From Ophioderma brevispina (taxonomy: Eukaryota > Echinodermata > Ophiuroidea > Amphilepidida > Ophiodermatidae), in assembly GCA_023653785.1 (NCBI GenBank), contig JAMKCH010088226.1, positions 153,061 through 217,060 on the forward strand: 64,000 bases of DNA, in the 5' to 3' direction. Numbering within the stretch: the stretch's first letter is position 1; the number at the start of each line of letters is the position of its first letter. Shown piece after piece: positions 37,250-48,270 of the stretch. The position numbers were made by a program, and so were the translations under genes. Below the pieces are notes generated by a model. That model did not search any database, had not been told where the DNA came from, and was given only the letters and a program-made list of their open reading frames with translations.

Positions 37250-37672
37250 AGAATATAGGTGCATTTTGGTATTCTCTTCTCCTGACACACGAATTATAAT
37301 TTCTTCTTTCTGCGTGGACAAACACAAGCCTCCCCCGGTCTTAACAGGTTTCAAATAAGTCATACTGCAAAACTTAACAAAACTAATCAATATTTTTGAC
37401 CAAATTTGATCACACATGACCTTTGACCTCAACTCAGTAAATCCCACTGATCTGATTGTTGTCATTTTTGGTTGACTTTGATGCATTAATTGGTGGAAGT
37501 GGGAACGCGTTCTCAAACTTCAAAACTTTAAACAAAACCATTATTTTAAAACCCAATTTGAATGACCTCTACAATAACTTTTGACCCTTTTCCACCTAAT
37601 GAAGTGATGCTTTTCAAATGGAGAGAACCTTTAAAACCAAATCACACAAAACTTTAAAAAGCAGCTTAAGTG

Positions 37673-38459
37673 ACACGGGGGGGGGGGTTCCTGGACCCTC
37701 CAAATTGGTTTCGCCCTGGCCGCTTAAAAACGCATGGTTTTTCGCGCCGATTTTTTGTAATTGTCAGCTTTTAAATGCGGCTTTTCCTTCATACCAAAAA
37801 AATTAAAATCGCCAAGCCGTTACTGAGTTCATAGTGAGGGGTCCCCTTGGACCCCCCCCCCTTAGGCACTACGGAAGTCAACTGAGAATATTAAAAAAAA
37901 TAAAAGAACCAAAGCAAATTTTTTGCTGATATATGTTCACACTACAGATAAGTAAACAATAATAGTAACAATTAAAAATAATTACGCGTCTTTATCCGTG
38001 CTGAAACACACAATTTTCATTGTGGACTTTGCTACCCGTTACTGTACCAAGTCCCTATGTGAAAATGATGTGTATTTTGCAACACACCCGTTAAAATACA
38101 GGATTTCCTAAACAAAACTTCAAGTTTTTTGTTTAAATAGATCTAATTTTTTGGGTCTTTCTAGAGGCAGATATCAACATAAAATAAGTTATCAATAAAG
38201 TTTGATGTAAGCGCAAAAACAGGCTCATTTGAATTTTCTGCGTCTTTTGCCCATTATTTTCAAGGTTTTGAACACAATGTTTTGCCCCGAATTTGCCGCC
38301 CAAATAGCAAAATTCATTTTTTATATTGCTGATTTTGGGTGTCATTATGACCCTTCACGCTGTGGTATAACTTTCGTACAAAAATTCCCTCGGGAACGTG
38401 GTTTCCTTCCTAGGGCCCCCCCCCTCTTGGGGCACCAACGGGAGTGAAGACGCCTTGGT
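37673..38459. mobile_element. 787-bp insertion with 8-bp target-site duplication
   Basis: CTTAAGTG occurs directly before (37665-37672) and directly after (38460-38467) the segment. Arm homology stops and resumes at these points, so the interval is an insertion. Eight-base duplications are typical of hAT-type transposons. The ends are G/C-run rich (gggggggggttcctggacc, gggccccccccctcttgg) with only weak inverted similarity. No transposase is visible. Confidence 0.6.
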
Positions 38460-40881
38460 CTTAAGTGTTAATTATACTGTGTCACTACTTTATTTTTTAA
38501 AGTAAGCCCATGTGCTGGCACCCACGTTGGGCCTGACTGACGATTTATTATACTACACACAATTCTTCTTGGAAGTTTGCAATGGAATGTTATAAATAAA
38601 TCAAGTATTTATCAGATTATATAGTAGCAGAACTAATAAATTATATAATATAATTAGAATAAAAATTCCTGCATTTTGGTGTTGCAGATTTAATAAAGCG
38701 GAGAAACAAGATATTTGTCTCTGGATTATTCAATGCACCCTGTTGCCCTTTATGCCCTGTAATTCCACAGAGCTAATGGGGTTTCTACTTAAATGGGGAG
38801 ATCTATATCTAACCATTATCTCCTATTTCTCCTATTATCAAATGTTTTGGTCAGTTTTAAGCTTGCGAGCTTTCACTTGGCATTGTAAAAAAATTTGACG
38901 TCACTTTAAAGTCCTGTGGGCCAATGTGTTAACTGATTCGATATTATCAAGAAGTCGATACACGGGGAACGTCTTGATGGTCATTAGCGCGTTGGAAGTG
39001 ACCATATCTTTCAAACATCGGAACACTTACCCAATCCAAGGCTACCGTGGCATTTTTTGTATAGCACATTGGAAAAATGCTATAAATCTAAATGAAACTT
39101 CATACCATATTGTATTTTATTCTAATTTCAAATTACTGAATTTGTATTTTTCATTTCTACGATTTTGTACTATCCCCTACCCCAGTACGCAGATAAAATG
39201 ATAAAATAAAGCAAAATTATATTACAAAACAATAAATCGAATTATGAAACGCCAGGTGAAGCAAGATGTGGCTGGACATCTGCTTGACAATATGATTCGA
39301 GCAATAGAGTGACCTAGGGCTTGGTTTTAATCTTGTGGTGATGTTCATCGATACAACTACGTTTATTTAAGATCCACTAATTAATATAATAACATCAACG
39401 ACCGACAAAATAAGAAAAGCATAATATATATTTTTTAAAAATCAAATGAAAAACATGTATAAGAAACCTATGGAAGTACACAATTCATAATCTTCCATTT
39501 ACCCCTGAGATCTATCGGCCAATCGGATTGGTTGTATAATTGGAAGATAAATATTTTCAATGTTACCCTACGAAGCCGCATAATACCGATTTATTATGCA
39601 AACGAATTGACACTGGTGAAACAGGTACGTGCTGTCCTGAAACCTAATTGAACTTGATCCAATGAATTTAATGTTGGTTGTCTTTTCTATGATAATTTAA
39701 CTTATGCTAAAATCACAAGACATTGCGACATCAGGATAAGACTTTTATTGTTTGGGCATATCATCATTAAAACATGTTATCATTCATTCCCAATGTTGTA
39801 ATGCATGCGAACCTCCAACTGAAGTAGACATTTCAAAATAGACCCTGTTACCTACGATCCACAGGGAAATTACTTTGCACCATATATTATATGACTCAAC
39901 CTATTATACGTTCTAAATTTCAGCCAAACAGATATCCTTATGTTTAAGTAAGATAAGGTGGTGTATCACAAACTGGATGAATACAATAACGCAACCTGGC
40001 CCAAATATTATTTAGCACATATTTACACAAATTTGGGAAATCGTGCTGGTTATAGAAGTGACCACAAATGTTCTGGAGATGAGCTTTCCTCTTTTCTTAC
40101 ACTAGGTGGCCCACAGAGTACTTAGAAAACAAAGGTTGGAATATGCCATGAGTTTTAGATTGAGTAATTTAACAATTTAGAAAGTGTCATTGTGGTATTT
40201 GTAGGTAACACATGATTTTGCCATCACACGAACTATTATGAATTCATTCGCCACGATTATTGATGCCACTTTCGGATTCTGTTATGCGAATAAATCTACA
40301 ATCAAATGGTATAAGAAAAAAATGGTTGAAGCACGTATATATGTATTGGTGATATATTGGTGTCAGATTGGAGCGATAGATGTAGATGAATATATATGTT
40401 TCAGTAATAATTGTATCTTATTACATACTCCTGTTGCTTGTAGCAGTTGAGCACTATTGGCTGTCTTAAAATGACTGTTTTGAAATAACCTACAGATTCA
40501 AAATGATCTTCTTTGTGAATAACACAAGATACTTAAGTTGTCGTTTCCAAAAACAAATAATGATTCGGACAAAATAAATTCCTCGCGGGCTCACATTTCT
40601 TTTATAACGCTGTTCAGTCGATCGGTAAATAAAGTACTCTAGTCAATTTGACCGGAAATGTGCGTAAATACTCGCTGAGAAATCAAACTAGCCCTATTTG
40701 AGTTTTTGCCGAAGCCTGTTCTCACGTCTCTGCAACGTGTACTTCAAAATTGGTGTGTATGCCGCCCTCAACGGCTATTGTCCTTGTTTACAGCGGGGTT
40801 AATCCACTAACCCCGACGGATTTTGAAGTCAATAATTTATTCCAAAATTATCATGATATTACTAAGATTATTGAACTAAGG

Positions 40882-41101
40882 TTTAAGAGGAGATTTGGTA
40901 ATATAACTGAGACAGAGACTGCCATATTAAATGCACGTAGCAGTTCCCCAAATTACCGTTTGGAAATGCCCAATGCCCAAATCGAGCAGATCGTGTTCTA
41001 CCCCCTGCTTGTTCTTTAGCTCACTTTTCTACAGCGGTTAAGGTACTACAAGACAATTAATAAACACTTGATTGGGCTAAATAACAGTAACTATAAATAT
41101 C
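40882..41101. other. Start of the spacer of the large inverted duplication
   Basis: Immediately after the arm end, an open frame that began inside the arm continues (DFEVNNLFQNYHDITKIIEL then RFKRRFGN..) until about 41019. No family was recognised. It may be the last remnant of what originally followed the arm. Confidence 0.3.
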
Positions 41102-41421
41102 TTAAAGGGTCATTTCGTGATCTACAGCCTCGTCCCCCCGACTTACCTCAAAAAGTTGAGATTTTTATATCATCTGAACCGTTAGCTTTAGTAATCCAAG
41201 TGATCTTAAGTGTTCAAATTCGGTCGTATCTGTAAGAAATCCGCAATTATGTATTTTCTGTCCGTAAACGGACATAAATTATAGCATGGTGGCGTTTGCT
41301 CATAACTCAAAACCGCAAGGTCGGGATCAACTAAAAAGTTGTGAATAAGCTTTTCTCAAGGATATATCTAGTGAACAATGAACAAAATAGAACGTGCTGG
41401 AATCACGAAATGCACCTTTAA
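41102..41421 (+). mobile_element. TTAA-flanked miniature element, family A copy 2
   Basis: Ends TTAAAGGGTCATTTCGTGAT and ATCACGAAATGCACCTTTAA are inverted counterparts with TTAA at each tip. Internal blocks (cgtccccccgacttacctca, catctgaac.gttagct, attttctgtccgtaaacgga, gtgaataagcttttctca) match copy 1 at 1406-1767 in the same orientation. Confidence 0.85.
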
Positions 41422-42014
41422 TAATATCAACAACAAAAATAAACAGATTCAATTGTGTAAATTGTGTAGATGTAAAATAATAGCTGTTAAAAATACGATT
41501 TCAATAATTTGGATTTTTTTATTTCACATCCGTTAAAGACGGTTAATTGCATACTAAATTAAAATATCTTAATTAAAAATAATAACAATTATTCAAGATC
41601 GTTAAAATTACTTGAAAGTGTGTATTTTTGCAATTTGAAGATGTCATAATTGTCGGAATCACGACAGTTTTGCAAAGAATTCCCTGTATTTAAAACTTTC
41701 ATATGTTTTTTAAATCGAGGGCGTTGTTTATTTACATCCTGAGGATAATTACTGAAAATGAGTGGTTTTAATGTAGGGTTCACAGAGTTAGGCGATGTGT
41801 TGTATTGCAGATAAAAATTCATTTACAAGACAATTTTTATGTTGCGACGTCTGTGGAATCAGAGATAAAACTCACTGGCGTGAGAATAATATTTTTCCAC
41901 ACAGGAAGATAAACCAAAGATAATCTTTGGATAAACCAACTAGCGGGCGTGCTTAGCTGGTGATTTAGCGATGATGTCATCGGTGCGTCTCTCTGCATTG
42001 TCAAATAGGTGGGC
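41422..42014. other. Unassigned AT-rich spacer before LINE
   Basis: No recognised feature. The LINE that follows is 5'-truncated, and none of its endonuclease region is visible here. Confidence 0.4.
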
Positions 42015-44005
42015 TGCATATTCAGCAGCGCTGTAGACCAGGGTCTAAGTGATGTTGTCGCTCAATTTGACACTGTGTTACTGGGTCTACTTGACTCTCA
42101 TGCGCCACTTGTCACAAAAACTGTTACTGTTAGATCTACTGCTCCATGGTTTACTGATGGGTTGAGGCAAGCGAAGCAGGAAAAACGCAGAGCTGAACGG
42201 AAACATATGAAATCACATTTGGAGGTGGATAAACAAATCTACAAAGAACATTGCAAATCCTACAAAATACTGCTTGACAATGCAAAGAAGGACTATCATA
42301 GATCAAGCATTCTTGAGTGCGGCACCAGAGACCTCTTCAGAACAGTGAACACTCTTAGCAACCCTATCACTGAGCGTAGCCTCCCATCGCACGAGTCTGA
42401 AGAGGAACTAGCCAATCGCTTTGCTGACTATTTCGAGCAAAAAGTCAATATCATTCGCTCAGACATTGACTCTTATGAAATGCCTATGTTATCTGTGACA
42501 ACTAATGGAAACTGTAGCAGCTCCTTCACTCAATTTGAGGAGTTGAGTAAAGAGGAAGTCAGAAAGATAATTTTGGACTCTCCAACTAAAAGCTGCCCTC
42601 TTGATGTATTCCCAACTTGGCTACTCAAGAAATGCATTGACAGTCTTCTGCCAGCAATCACCTTAATTGTGAATCTGTCGCTGTCCACGGGCGCTTTACC
42701 ATCAAGCTTAAAGACATCTCAAGTGTGGCCCATTCTCAAGAAACCTCAGCTTGACAAAGAGACTTTGAAAAACTATCGTCCTGTTTCTCAACTAAAGTTC
42801 ATTGCTAAACTCATAGAGAGATGTTGCCTACAGCAAATCCAACTTTATATGGATTCCAACCATCTATACAGCAGTGCACAGTCTGAATACCGCCCCCACC
42901 ACAGCTGTGAAACAGCACTGCTCAGAGTGCAGAATGACCTGCTTCGTGCGATCGACCGAAAGCAGGAAGCTATCCTTGTTCTTTTGGATTTCAGCGCGGC
43001 CTTCGATACCATTGACCATGACATTTTCCTTCGAAGACTACTTCAGAGATATGGTATCGGAGGCACCGCCCTAAACTGGTTTAGATCTTACTTACAGGAC
43101 CGCACTCAATCAGTTTTCATTGGTAAGGCAGTCTCAAGTTCTCATCATCTTCGCTATGGAGTCCCACAGGGGTCGGTTGCGGGTGCACCAGGTTTCACCT
43201 ATTATTCTGTGCAGCTCAGTGAAATCATCAGCCTTCATGGAGTGAATCATACAATCTATGCTGATGATACGCAGGTTTATATTTTGTTTGATCCTTGCCA
43301 TCGTGACTCTCAGATAGAGCTCCTCCAATTATGTATCAAAGACATCAAAGCCTGGGCAGTTTTCAGAATACTTGTAAAAACTGAGATCATGCACTTCATT
43401 CCTGGTCTGCTTTGTTGCAAGCAATCCTCCCACAACACTCACAATTGGTGACTCTTTAGTTGGCATTACACATGAAGCAAGGAACTTGGGTATACTCTTT
43501 GAAGACACTCTTTCAATGGAGAAACACATCGCCAATGTATGTAGAGCTGGCTGGGCATGTATACGTCGCATAGGAAAGCTACGCAAATACCTAGATGAAG
43601 CAGCAACAGAAAAGCTCGCCCACGCATTTATTACATCTAGAATTGACTATTGTAATAGTCTTCTTCTGGGTCTTCCTGACAAGCTGATTCGCTACCTTCA
43701 ACGGCTACAAAATGCTACTACCCGTCTTGTCTGCCGCGCTAAGCGCTCTGAGCACATCACCCCACTTCTCTACAAATTGCACTGGCTCCCTGTTCAACAA
43801 AGAATCAAATACAAGACTCTCCTCCTGACATTTAAGTGCCTTCATAACATGGCACCTGCATATCTATGTGAGCTAATATCTCGCTATAAGCCCAAACGCA
43901 CCTTACGGTCATCTACTCTAACGCTACTTGAGGTTCCACCACTTCCAAGAACTGTCAGCTATGGTGTACGGACATTTGCAGCACAAGCTCCATCTCTGTG
44001 GAATG
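42015..44005 (+). pseudogene. L2/CR1-like LINE ORF2 remnant: reverse transcriptase
   Basis: Encodes the reverse transcriptase half of a non-LTR retrotransposon, which copies its own RNA into DNA at a nicked target. Visible in order along the 480-codon frame: the pre-RT linker (APWFTDGLRQAKQEKRRAER, about residues 45-65), NYRPVSQL (about 254), RT motif A LVLLDFSAAFDTIDHD (about 323-340), motif B GVPQGSVAGAPG (about 384) and the catalytic YADD (417-420). Near 43370 the frame is lost by small indels. The C-terminal part resumes at 43486 with ITSRIDYCNSLLLGLPDKL and HITPLLYKLHWLPVQQRIKY, and ends abruptly after PSLWNE at about 44005. The apurinic-type endonuclease domain is absent (5' truncation, usual for LINEs). 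Motif B is altered after GVPQGSV. It is inactive, and lies in the spacer of the 33-55 kb inverted duplication. Confidence 0.92.
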
Positions 44006-44564
44006 AGTGGGGCGAAGGCAGCCAGTAATAGTTCTCATGGTATCGTTGAGTAGTAACTGCGTCCTTCCGACACCAACCTCTTCCAACCTGGACAATTCGT
44101 ACACAGCACAATGTAAACTCTTTATTATGATAGCAAAGAAGATCATCCCAAGTGGCTGTCGTCGCAGTTTTATCCCATCCTGGGATAAGGAATGTGATAC
44201 TCTTTACAATGACTTCTTGAATTCTTAACCCGGGGAAGAAAGGACATCCAAGGCTTCAGATCTGACAAACTGCTTGGACAGGAAACGACGTGAGCGCTGG
44301 GGGAGACCGTCCAGGGTATTGATTTCACTCATTCCAGCAGGAAGGCCTGAAAGACTATAAACCGCCCTCAACGGCGAGTTTCCAAACATCGAAATGCCTG
44401 TGTTTGCCAACGCAATTGCCGAGCAACTCCTCGCAAATGGTCGTTTCAATGATATTGATAGGATCACACTCGCTCTGTTAAAAAATAATGATATTGAGGA
44501 GAGCTTTAAAAAGCGTCGTAATGCAGGCGTAACTGCAGCATACGATACCGTGTTGCACCAGGGC

Positions 44565-45114
44565 CATCCCGGATGCTTCTATGAGATTTTGACCCGAAAT
44601 TATGCTCCAGAACGATATGATCCAGGACCATATGTCCTGGACCATGAGTAATCTGGAGAATGATTCGAAGTCAAATTTTAATGCACATGCTCCAGGACCA
44701 TATAGCAAATATGGTCCTGGAGCAGTATTTTACTTAGAATATTTCTCCACTGCATATTTCCCATATTCTCCTGGACCATTTGTGTATTCAAATATGCTCC
44801 AGGAGCATATTCAGCATATTCAAATATGCTCCAGGAGCATATTCAGCATATTCAAATATGCTCCAGGAGCATATTCAGCATATTCAAATATGCTCCAGGA
44901 GCATATTCAGCATATTCAAATATGCTCCTGGACCATATTTGTTATTTATGCTCAAGGACCATATGGCAGATATGGTCCTGGAACATATTTGATTTAGAAT
45001 ATTTTTCCAGATTATTTATGCTCCATGACCATTATGCTCCAGGACCATATGTTCCTGGACCATATGGTCCTGGAGCATCATTTCGGGCCAAAATCTCATA
45101 GAAACATCCCGGAT
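44565..45114. mobile_element. Inverted-repeat element with palindromic minisatellite core
   Basis: Terminal inverted repeats of about 50 bp: left cccggatgcttctatgag, attttgacccgaaat, tatgctccag; right is the inverse (ctggagcatcatttcgggcc, aaaatctcatagaaacatcc). The interior is almost wholly built from the self-complementary word tgctccaggagca / tgctccaggaccatat..atggtcctggagca. It lies inside the RT frame of the surrounding LINE, since coding similarity ends at DTVLHQ on the left and restarts at CHLVQFI..NRSF on the right. Imperfect ttgcacc / ttgccacc words flank it and might be a target duplication. Confidence 0.8.
44795..44926 (+). repeat. Perfect 32-bp tandem array, about 4 copies
   Basis: tgctccaggagcatattcag plus catattcaaata repeats at 44795, 44827, 44859 and 44891, and a fifth partial unit starts at 44923. 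Units are identical and directly adjoining, so expansion is recent. Each unit contains the palindrome atgctccaggagcat. Confidence 0.95.
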
Positions 45115-45379
45115 TGCCACCTTGTACAATTCATATGTAACATTCTTGCAAACCGTAGCTTTGTTTTTAAGACCAGTGATGGGTAAAGCGGTCGACTGCG
45201 TCGTCTGAGGAACGAAGTCCCACAAGGATCAGATGGCCCCATGCTGTTCAACTTGTATATCAGCGATTTACCTCAAACAAAATCCAGACAATATGGCTAC
45301 GCCGACGATCTTGCCCTTTTCACCGGACAGAAGCTTACTGAAGTAGAAAGTACCTTACTGCAGATATGGCCCTACTGAT

Positions 45380-46174
45380 CAGGGTTTCCCAACCTTTTTG
45401 TCCCGAGACCCCATTTCTTGACACTTAGCTTGCGACCCCCATTACTCAAATAATATTAATTATCAACAAGATATTTGACCTGTCAAGAAAGAACAAAGGA
45501 AGGTGTTGCAGTGTGGAGTGGTACGGTCAGTGGCAAGCCAATTTTTCAAGCCAGGAGAAGGGGCTTGCAAAGGTCGTCTAGATGCTAGCCGGAAGGTCTG
45601 AATCTACTAAGAGGGAAGCAAGGGCAGTCGTTAAAAAAATTCGGTTGGTGATTCTAAGGGCATGGTGCTCCCAATTCCTAAAACAAGTGCGCAGAAAGTG
45701 TGCAAAAATACCATTAATGCATTACAATCGTGTCATTTTTGGTCTTTGAAACAGTCTGTAAGTGACAATTATAGATTTGCGATCGAAGGCGGGGTATAAT
45801 TTTAATCAAATACAAATTCAGATTAATCAAACACTGCGAAATCGCAAAATTCAGTTTGGATTGCTTGACATGACTAATTTCAGTATAGTCGAGTTCAATT
45901 TTTGTCTTTGAACAGTCCTGTAAGTAAGAATTTATAATAATTTGCGCGCGAAGCGCGCTGAAATTTTACTAATCAAATATACAAATTCAATTGATTAATC
46001 AAACACTGCAAAATCAGTTTGGCTTGTTTGACATAGTTAAATTAGCTTATTTGCCAATTCTGTTCCTTCCTTTTAGACAAATACTTTCATTTTCATTTCA
46101 ATTAACTTCGCGACCCCCTTCTTAAGGGTCCGCCACCCCAAAAGGGGTCGCGACCCCCAGGTTGGGAAACCTTG
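45380..46174. mobile_element. hAT-like non-autonomous element
   Basis: The ends CAGGGTTTCCCAACC and GGTTGGGAAACCTTG are near-perfect inverted repeats. Next to them are tcccgagaccccat and ggggtcgcgaccccca, the familiar ends of hAT (Charlie-like) elements. The interior has two diverged copies (about 45740-45895 and 45897-46055) of a block with tttgaaacagtc, gtaagt and atcaaacactgc, and gcgcgcgaagcgcgc. No transposase. Its right end is exactly the start of the right arm, and no matching 8-bp target duplication flanks it. Confidence 0.85.
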
Positions 46175-46941
46175 CCTTAGTTCAATAATCTTAGTAATAT
46201 CATGATAATTTTAGAATAAATTATTGACTTCAAAATCCGTCGGGGTTAGTGGATTAACCCCTCTGCAAACAAGGACAATAGCCGTTGAGGGCGGCATACA
46301 CACCAATTTTGAAGTACACGTTGCAGAGACGTGAGAACAGGCTGCGGCAAAAACTCAAATAGGGCTAGTTTGATTTCTCAGCGAGTATTTACGCACATTT
46401 CCGGTCAAATTGACTAGAGTACTTTATTTACCGATCGACTGAACAGCGTTATAAAAGAAATGTGAGCCCACGAGGAATTTATTTTGTCCGAGTCATTATT
46501 TGTTTTTGGAAACAACTTAAGTATCTTGTGTTATTCAGAAAGAAGATCATTTTGAATCTGTAGGTTATTTCAAAACAGTCATTTTAAGACAGCCAATAGT
46601 GCTCAACTGCTACAAGCAACAGGAGTATGTAATAAGATACAAATATTACTGAAACATATATATTCATCTACATCTATCGCTCCAATCTGACACCAATATA
46701 TCACCAATACATATATACGTGCTTCAAAAATTTTTTTCTTATACCATTTGATTGTAGATTTATTCGCATAACAGAATCCGAAAGTGGCATCAATAATCGT
46801 GGCGAATGAATTCATAATAGTTCGTGTGATGGCAAAATCATGTGTTACCTACAAATACCACAAGGAGACTTTCTAAATTGTTAAATTACTCAATCTAAAA
46901 CTCATGGCATATTCCAACCTTTGTTTTCTAAGTTTCTTGTG

Positions 46942-47255
46942 AGGGCACATATGGTCCAGTGGATAAAGCGCCCGACTCGCACGCCAAAGGTTGTGAGTTC
47001 GAGCCCCGCTGTGGCCAATGTGTTTCGCCCTTGAGTAAGGCGCTTTACCTCAATTACTCCTCCCTACCCAGGTGTATAAATGGGTACCGGCATTATTCAA
47101 TGTCGGGAAGGTACAGACTCGCTGTAGATGATGTATCGACCCCCCTACGCAACATTATATGGTGGAGTCTGGCCCAATCGCTTCGAAAGAGAGATGGACA
47201 CTCCGTTCCTGTGTATACAGGTCCGTCCCCTTTACCTTATTCATCAAGTTTGTGA
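46942..47255 (+). mobile_element. tRNA-derived SINE, present only in the right arm
   Basis: The head has an A-box-like tggtccagtggataaagcg and a B-box-like ggttgtgagttcgagcccc. It is followed by a body with ccttgagtaaggcgctttac, ctcctccctacccaggtgta and aaatgggtaccgg, a widespread SINE body motif in marine invertebrates. The equivalent place in the left arm (around 39960-40120) has unrelated sequence. Not a functional tRNA. Confidence 0.8.
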
Positions 47256-47663
47256 ATACCACCACCTTATCTTACTTAAAAATAAGGATATCTGGTTTGC
47301 TGAATTTAAGAACGTATAATAGGTTGAGTCATAATAATTATGGGCAAAGAAATCCCTGTTATTCGTAGGTAACAGAGTCTATTTTGAAATGTCTACTTTC
47401 AGTTTGGAGGTTGCATGCTTACAACATATGGGAATGAATGATAACATGTTTTATGATGATATGCCCAAACAATAAAAGTTTTATCCTGATGTCGCAATGT
47501 CTTTGTGATTTTAGCTAAATTACATTATCATAGAAAAATGACATACTCATTAAATCAAGTTCAATTAGGTTGTTCAGTACAGCACGTAACTGTTTCAACA
47601 ATTACAGTGTCAATTCGTTGCATAATTTCATGTATTATGCTGCATTCGTAGGTAAAATGACAA

Positions 47664-48270
47664 TATTCGAAGATAAGGATTTGACTATTCATAGTGGGTG
47701 CCAGCATCAAATCTGTATTTTAAAGCGCCAAGAATGTATTCTATTATTTATGGAAATTCATAGACGCAATACTTTTCTACCAGCATTGAATCACAAATGT
47801 TTGAATGAACGTTTGAATGAGGTTTTTACGAAAATACATAGGCATTAAAGTTGCACAATTTTAGACAATGTTTCCTAAAACCGGTTTTACCTGCAGGCTT
47901 ATGTAATCTTTCTGAGAGTTTACATGTGTCCGCTAGCCGCCTTATATTTATTTTGAAAATACACCTAGATTTATTCTAATTATAGTGTAGTTCTTTTAAA
48001 ATTTTGAAGTTTTTACTAGATTAATTTTAAAAGTGAAGATTTACTAGATTAATTGATCTATATAGTCCTTAAGTTTGTTTTTATACTTTGTGTAGATCTT
48101 GAAGGAGAGAGTAATCTCTAAAGCTTGAGAATAAATTTTTACTACATTAGCTACGTCCACGCATCTTAATTTCTTCCTATTATCTACAATATTTATATAT
48201 CAATATATATATATATATATAAAACTAACATGTTCTGTTCGTAAAAGACAAAAAAAAAAAAAAAAAAAAA
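47664..48270 (+). repeat. Tandem duplication of about 0.6 kb, copy 1, possible terminal exon
   Basis: Starts near gaagataaggatttgact and ends with ttctgttcgtaaaagaca followed by a 21-23 nt A run at the junction. It carries a plus-strand frame ending IHRRNTFLPALNHKCLNERL then NEVFTKIHRH and a stop at 47846-47848. A polyadenylation-type aataaa lies at 48130, then (at)n at 48201-48220. The frame family is not recognised. It could be a last exon with 3' UTR or part of an unknown retroelement. Confidence 0.7.

Larger units (their letters stand above)
32697..40881 (+). repeat. Left arm of large inverted duplication (partner 46175-54690)
   Basis: Ordered blocks match the reverse complement of the right arm: 32697-33112 with 54290-54690, 34362-34505 with about 54165-54310, 35768-35960 with 54030-54165, about 37250-37660 with 53500-54010, 38460-39520 with 51490-53495, and 39590-40881 with 46175-47625. 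Private insertions in this arm include 33112-34362, about 34506-35767, about 35960-37200 and 37673-38459. By eye, matched blocks are roughly 80-90% identical. Confidence 0.9.
44006..45379 (+). pseudogene. Jockey-like LINE remnant, internally deleted and interrupted
   Basis: A second, different LINE starts where the previous one stops. Segments in order: AKKIIPSGCRRSFIPSWDKE (about 44134-44193, the linker after the endonuclease), a shifted VQGIDFTHSSRKA block near 44320, NNDIEESFKKRRNAGVTAAY then DTV (44483-44553, a shortened version of RT motif A), then a 550-bp inserted element, NRSFVFKTSDG (about 45150), and RNEVPQGSDGPMLFNLYISD plus YGYADDLAL (about 45206-45320, motifs B and C). It ends at TEVESTLLQIW, where a hAT-like element begins. 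Most of the fingers and palm N-terminal part is missing. A close relative is the minus-strand fragment at 19052-19250. Confidence 0.85.

Noticed and set aside
40238..40450. 70-codon frame that occurs twice in the window (also 46603-46815, minus strand)
   Set aside because: Its repetition is explained by the inverted duplication. The sequence has no protein-family features.
44795..44926. CRISPR-like array of 32-bp repeats
   Set aside because: The units adjoin with no spacers, are palindromic, and lie inside a eukaryotic miniature element within a LINE.
47570..47663. Upstream extension of the 47.7-kb open frame to an ATG at 47570
   Set aside because: This part lies in the arm of the inverted duplication, outside the duplicated unit, so the start is probably fortuitous.
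48188..48220. (at)n microsatellite as a replication or matrix-attachment site
   Set aside because: A short AT repeat alone gives no support for such a role.
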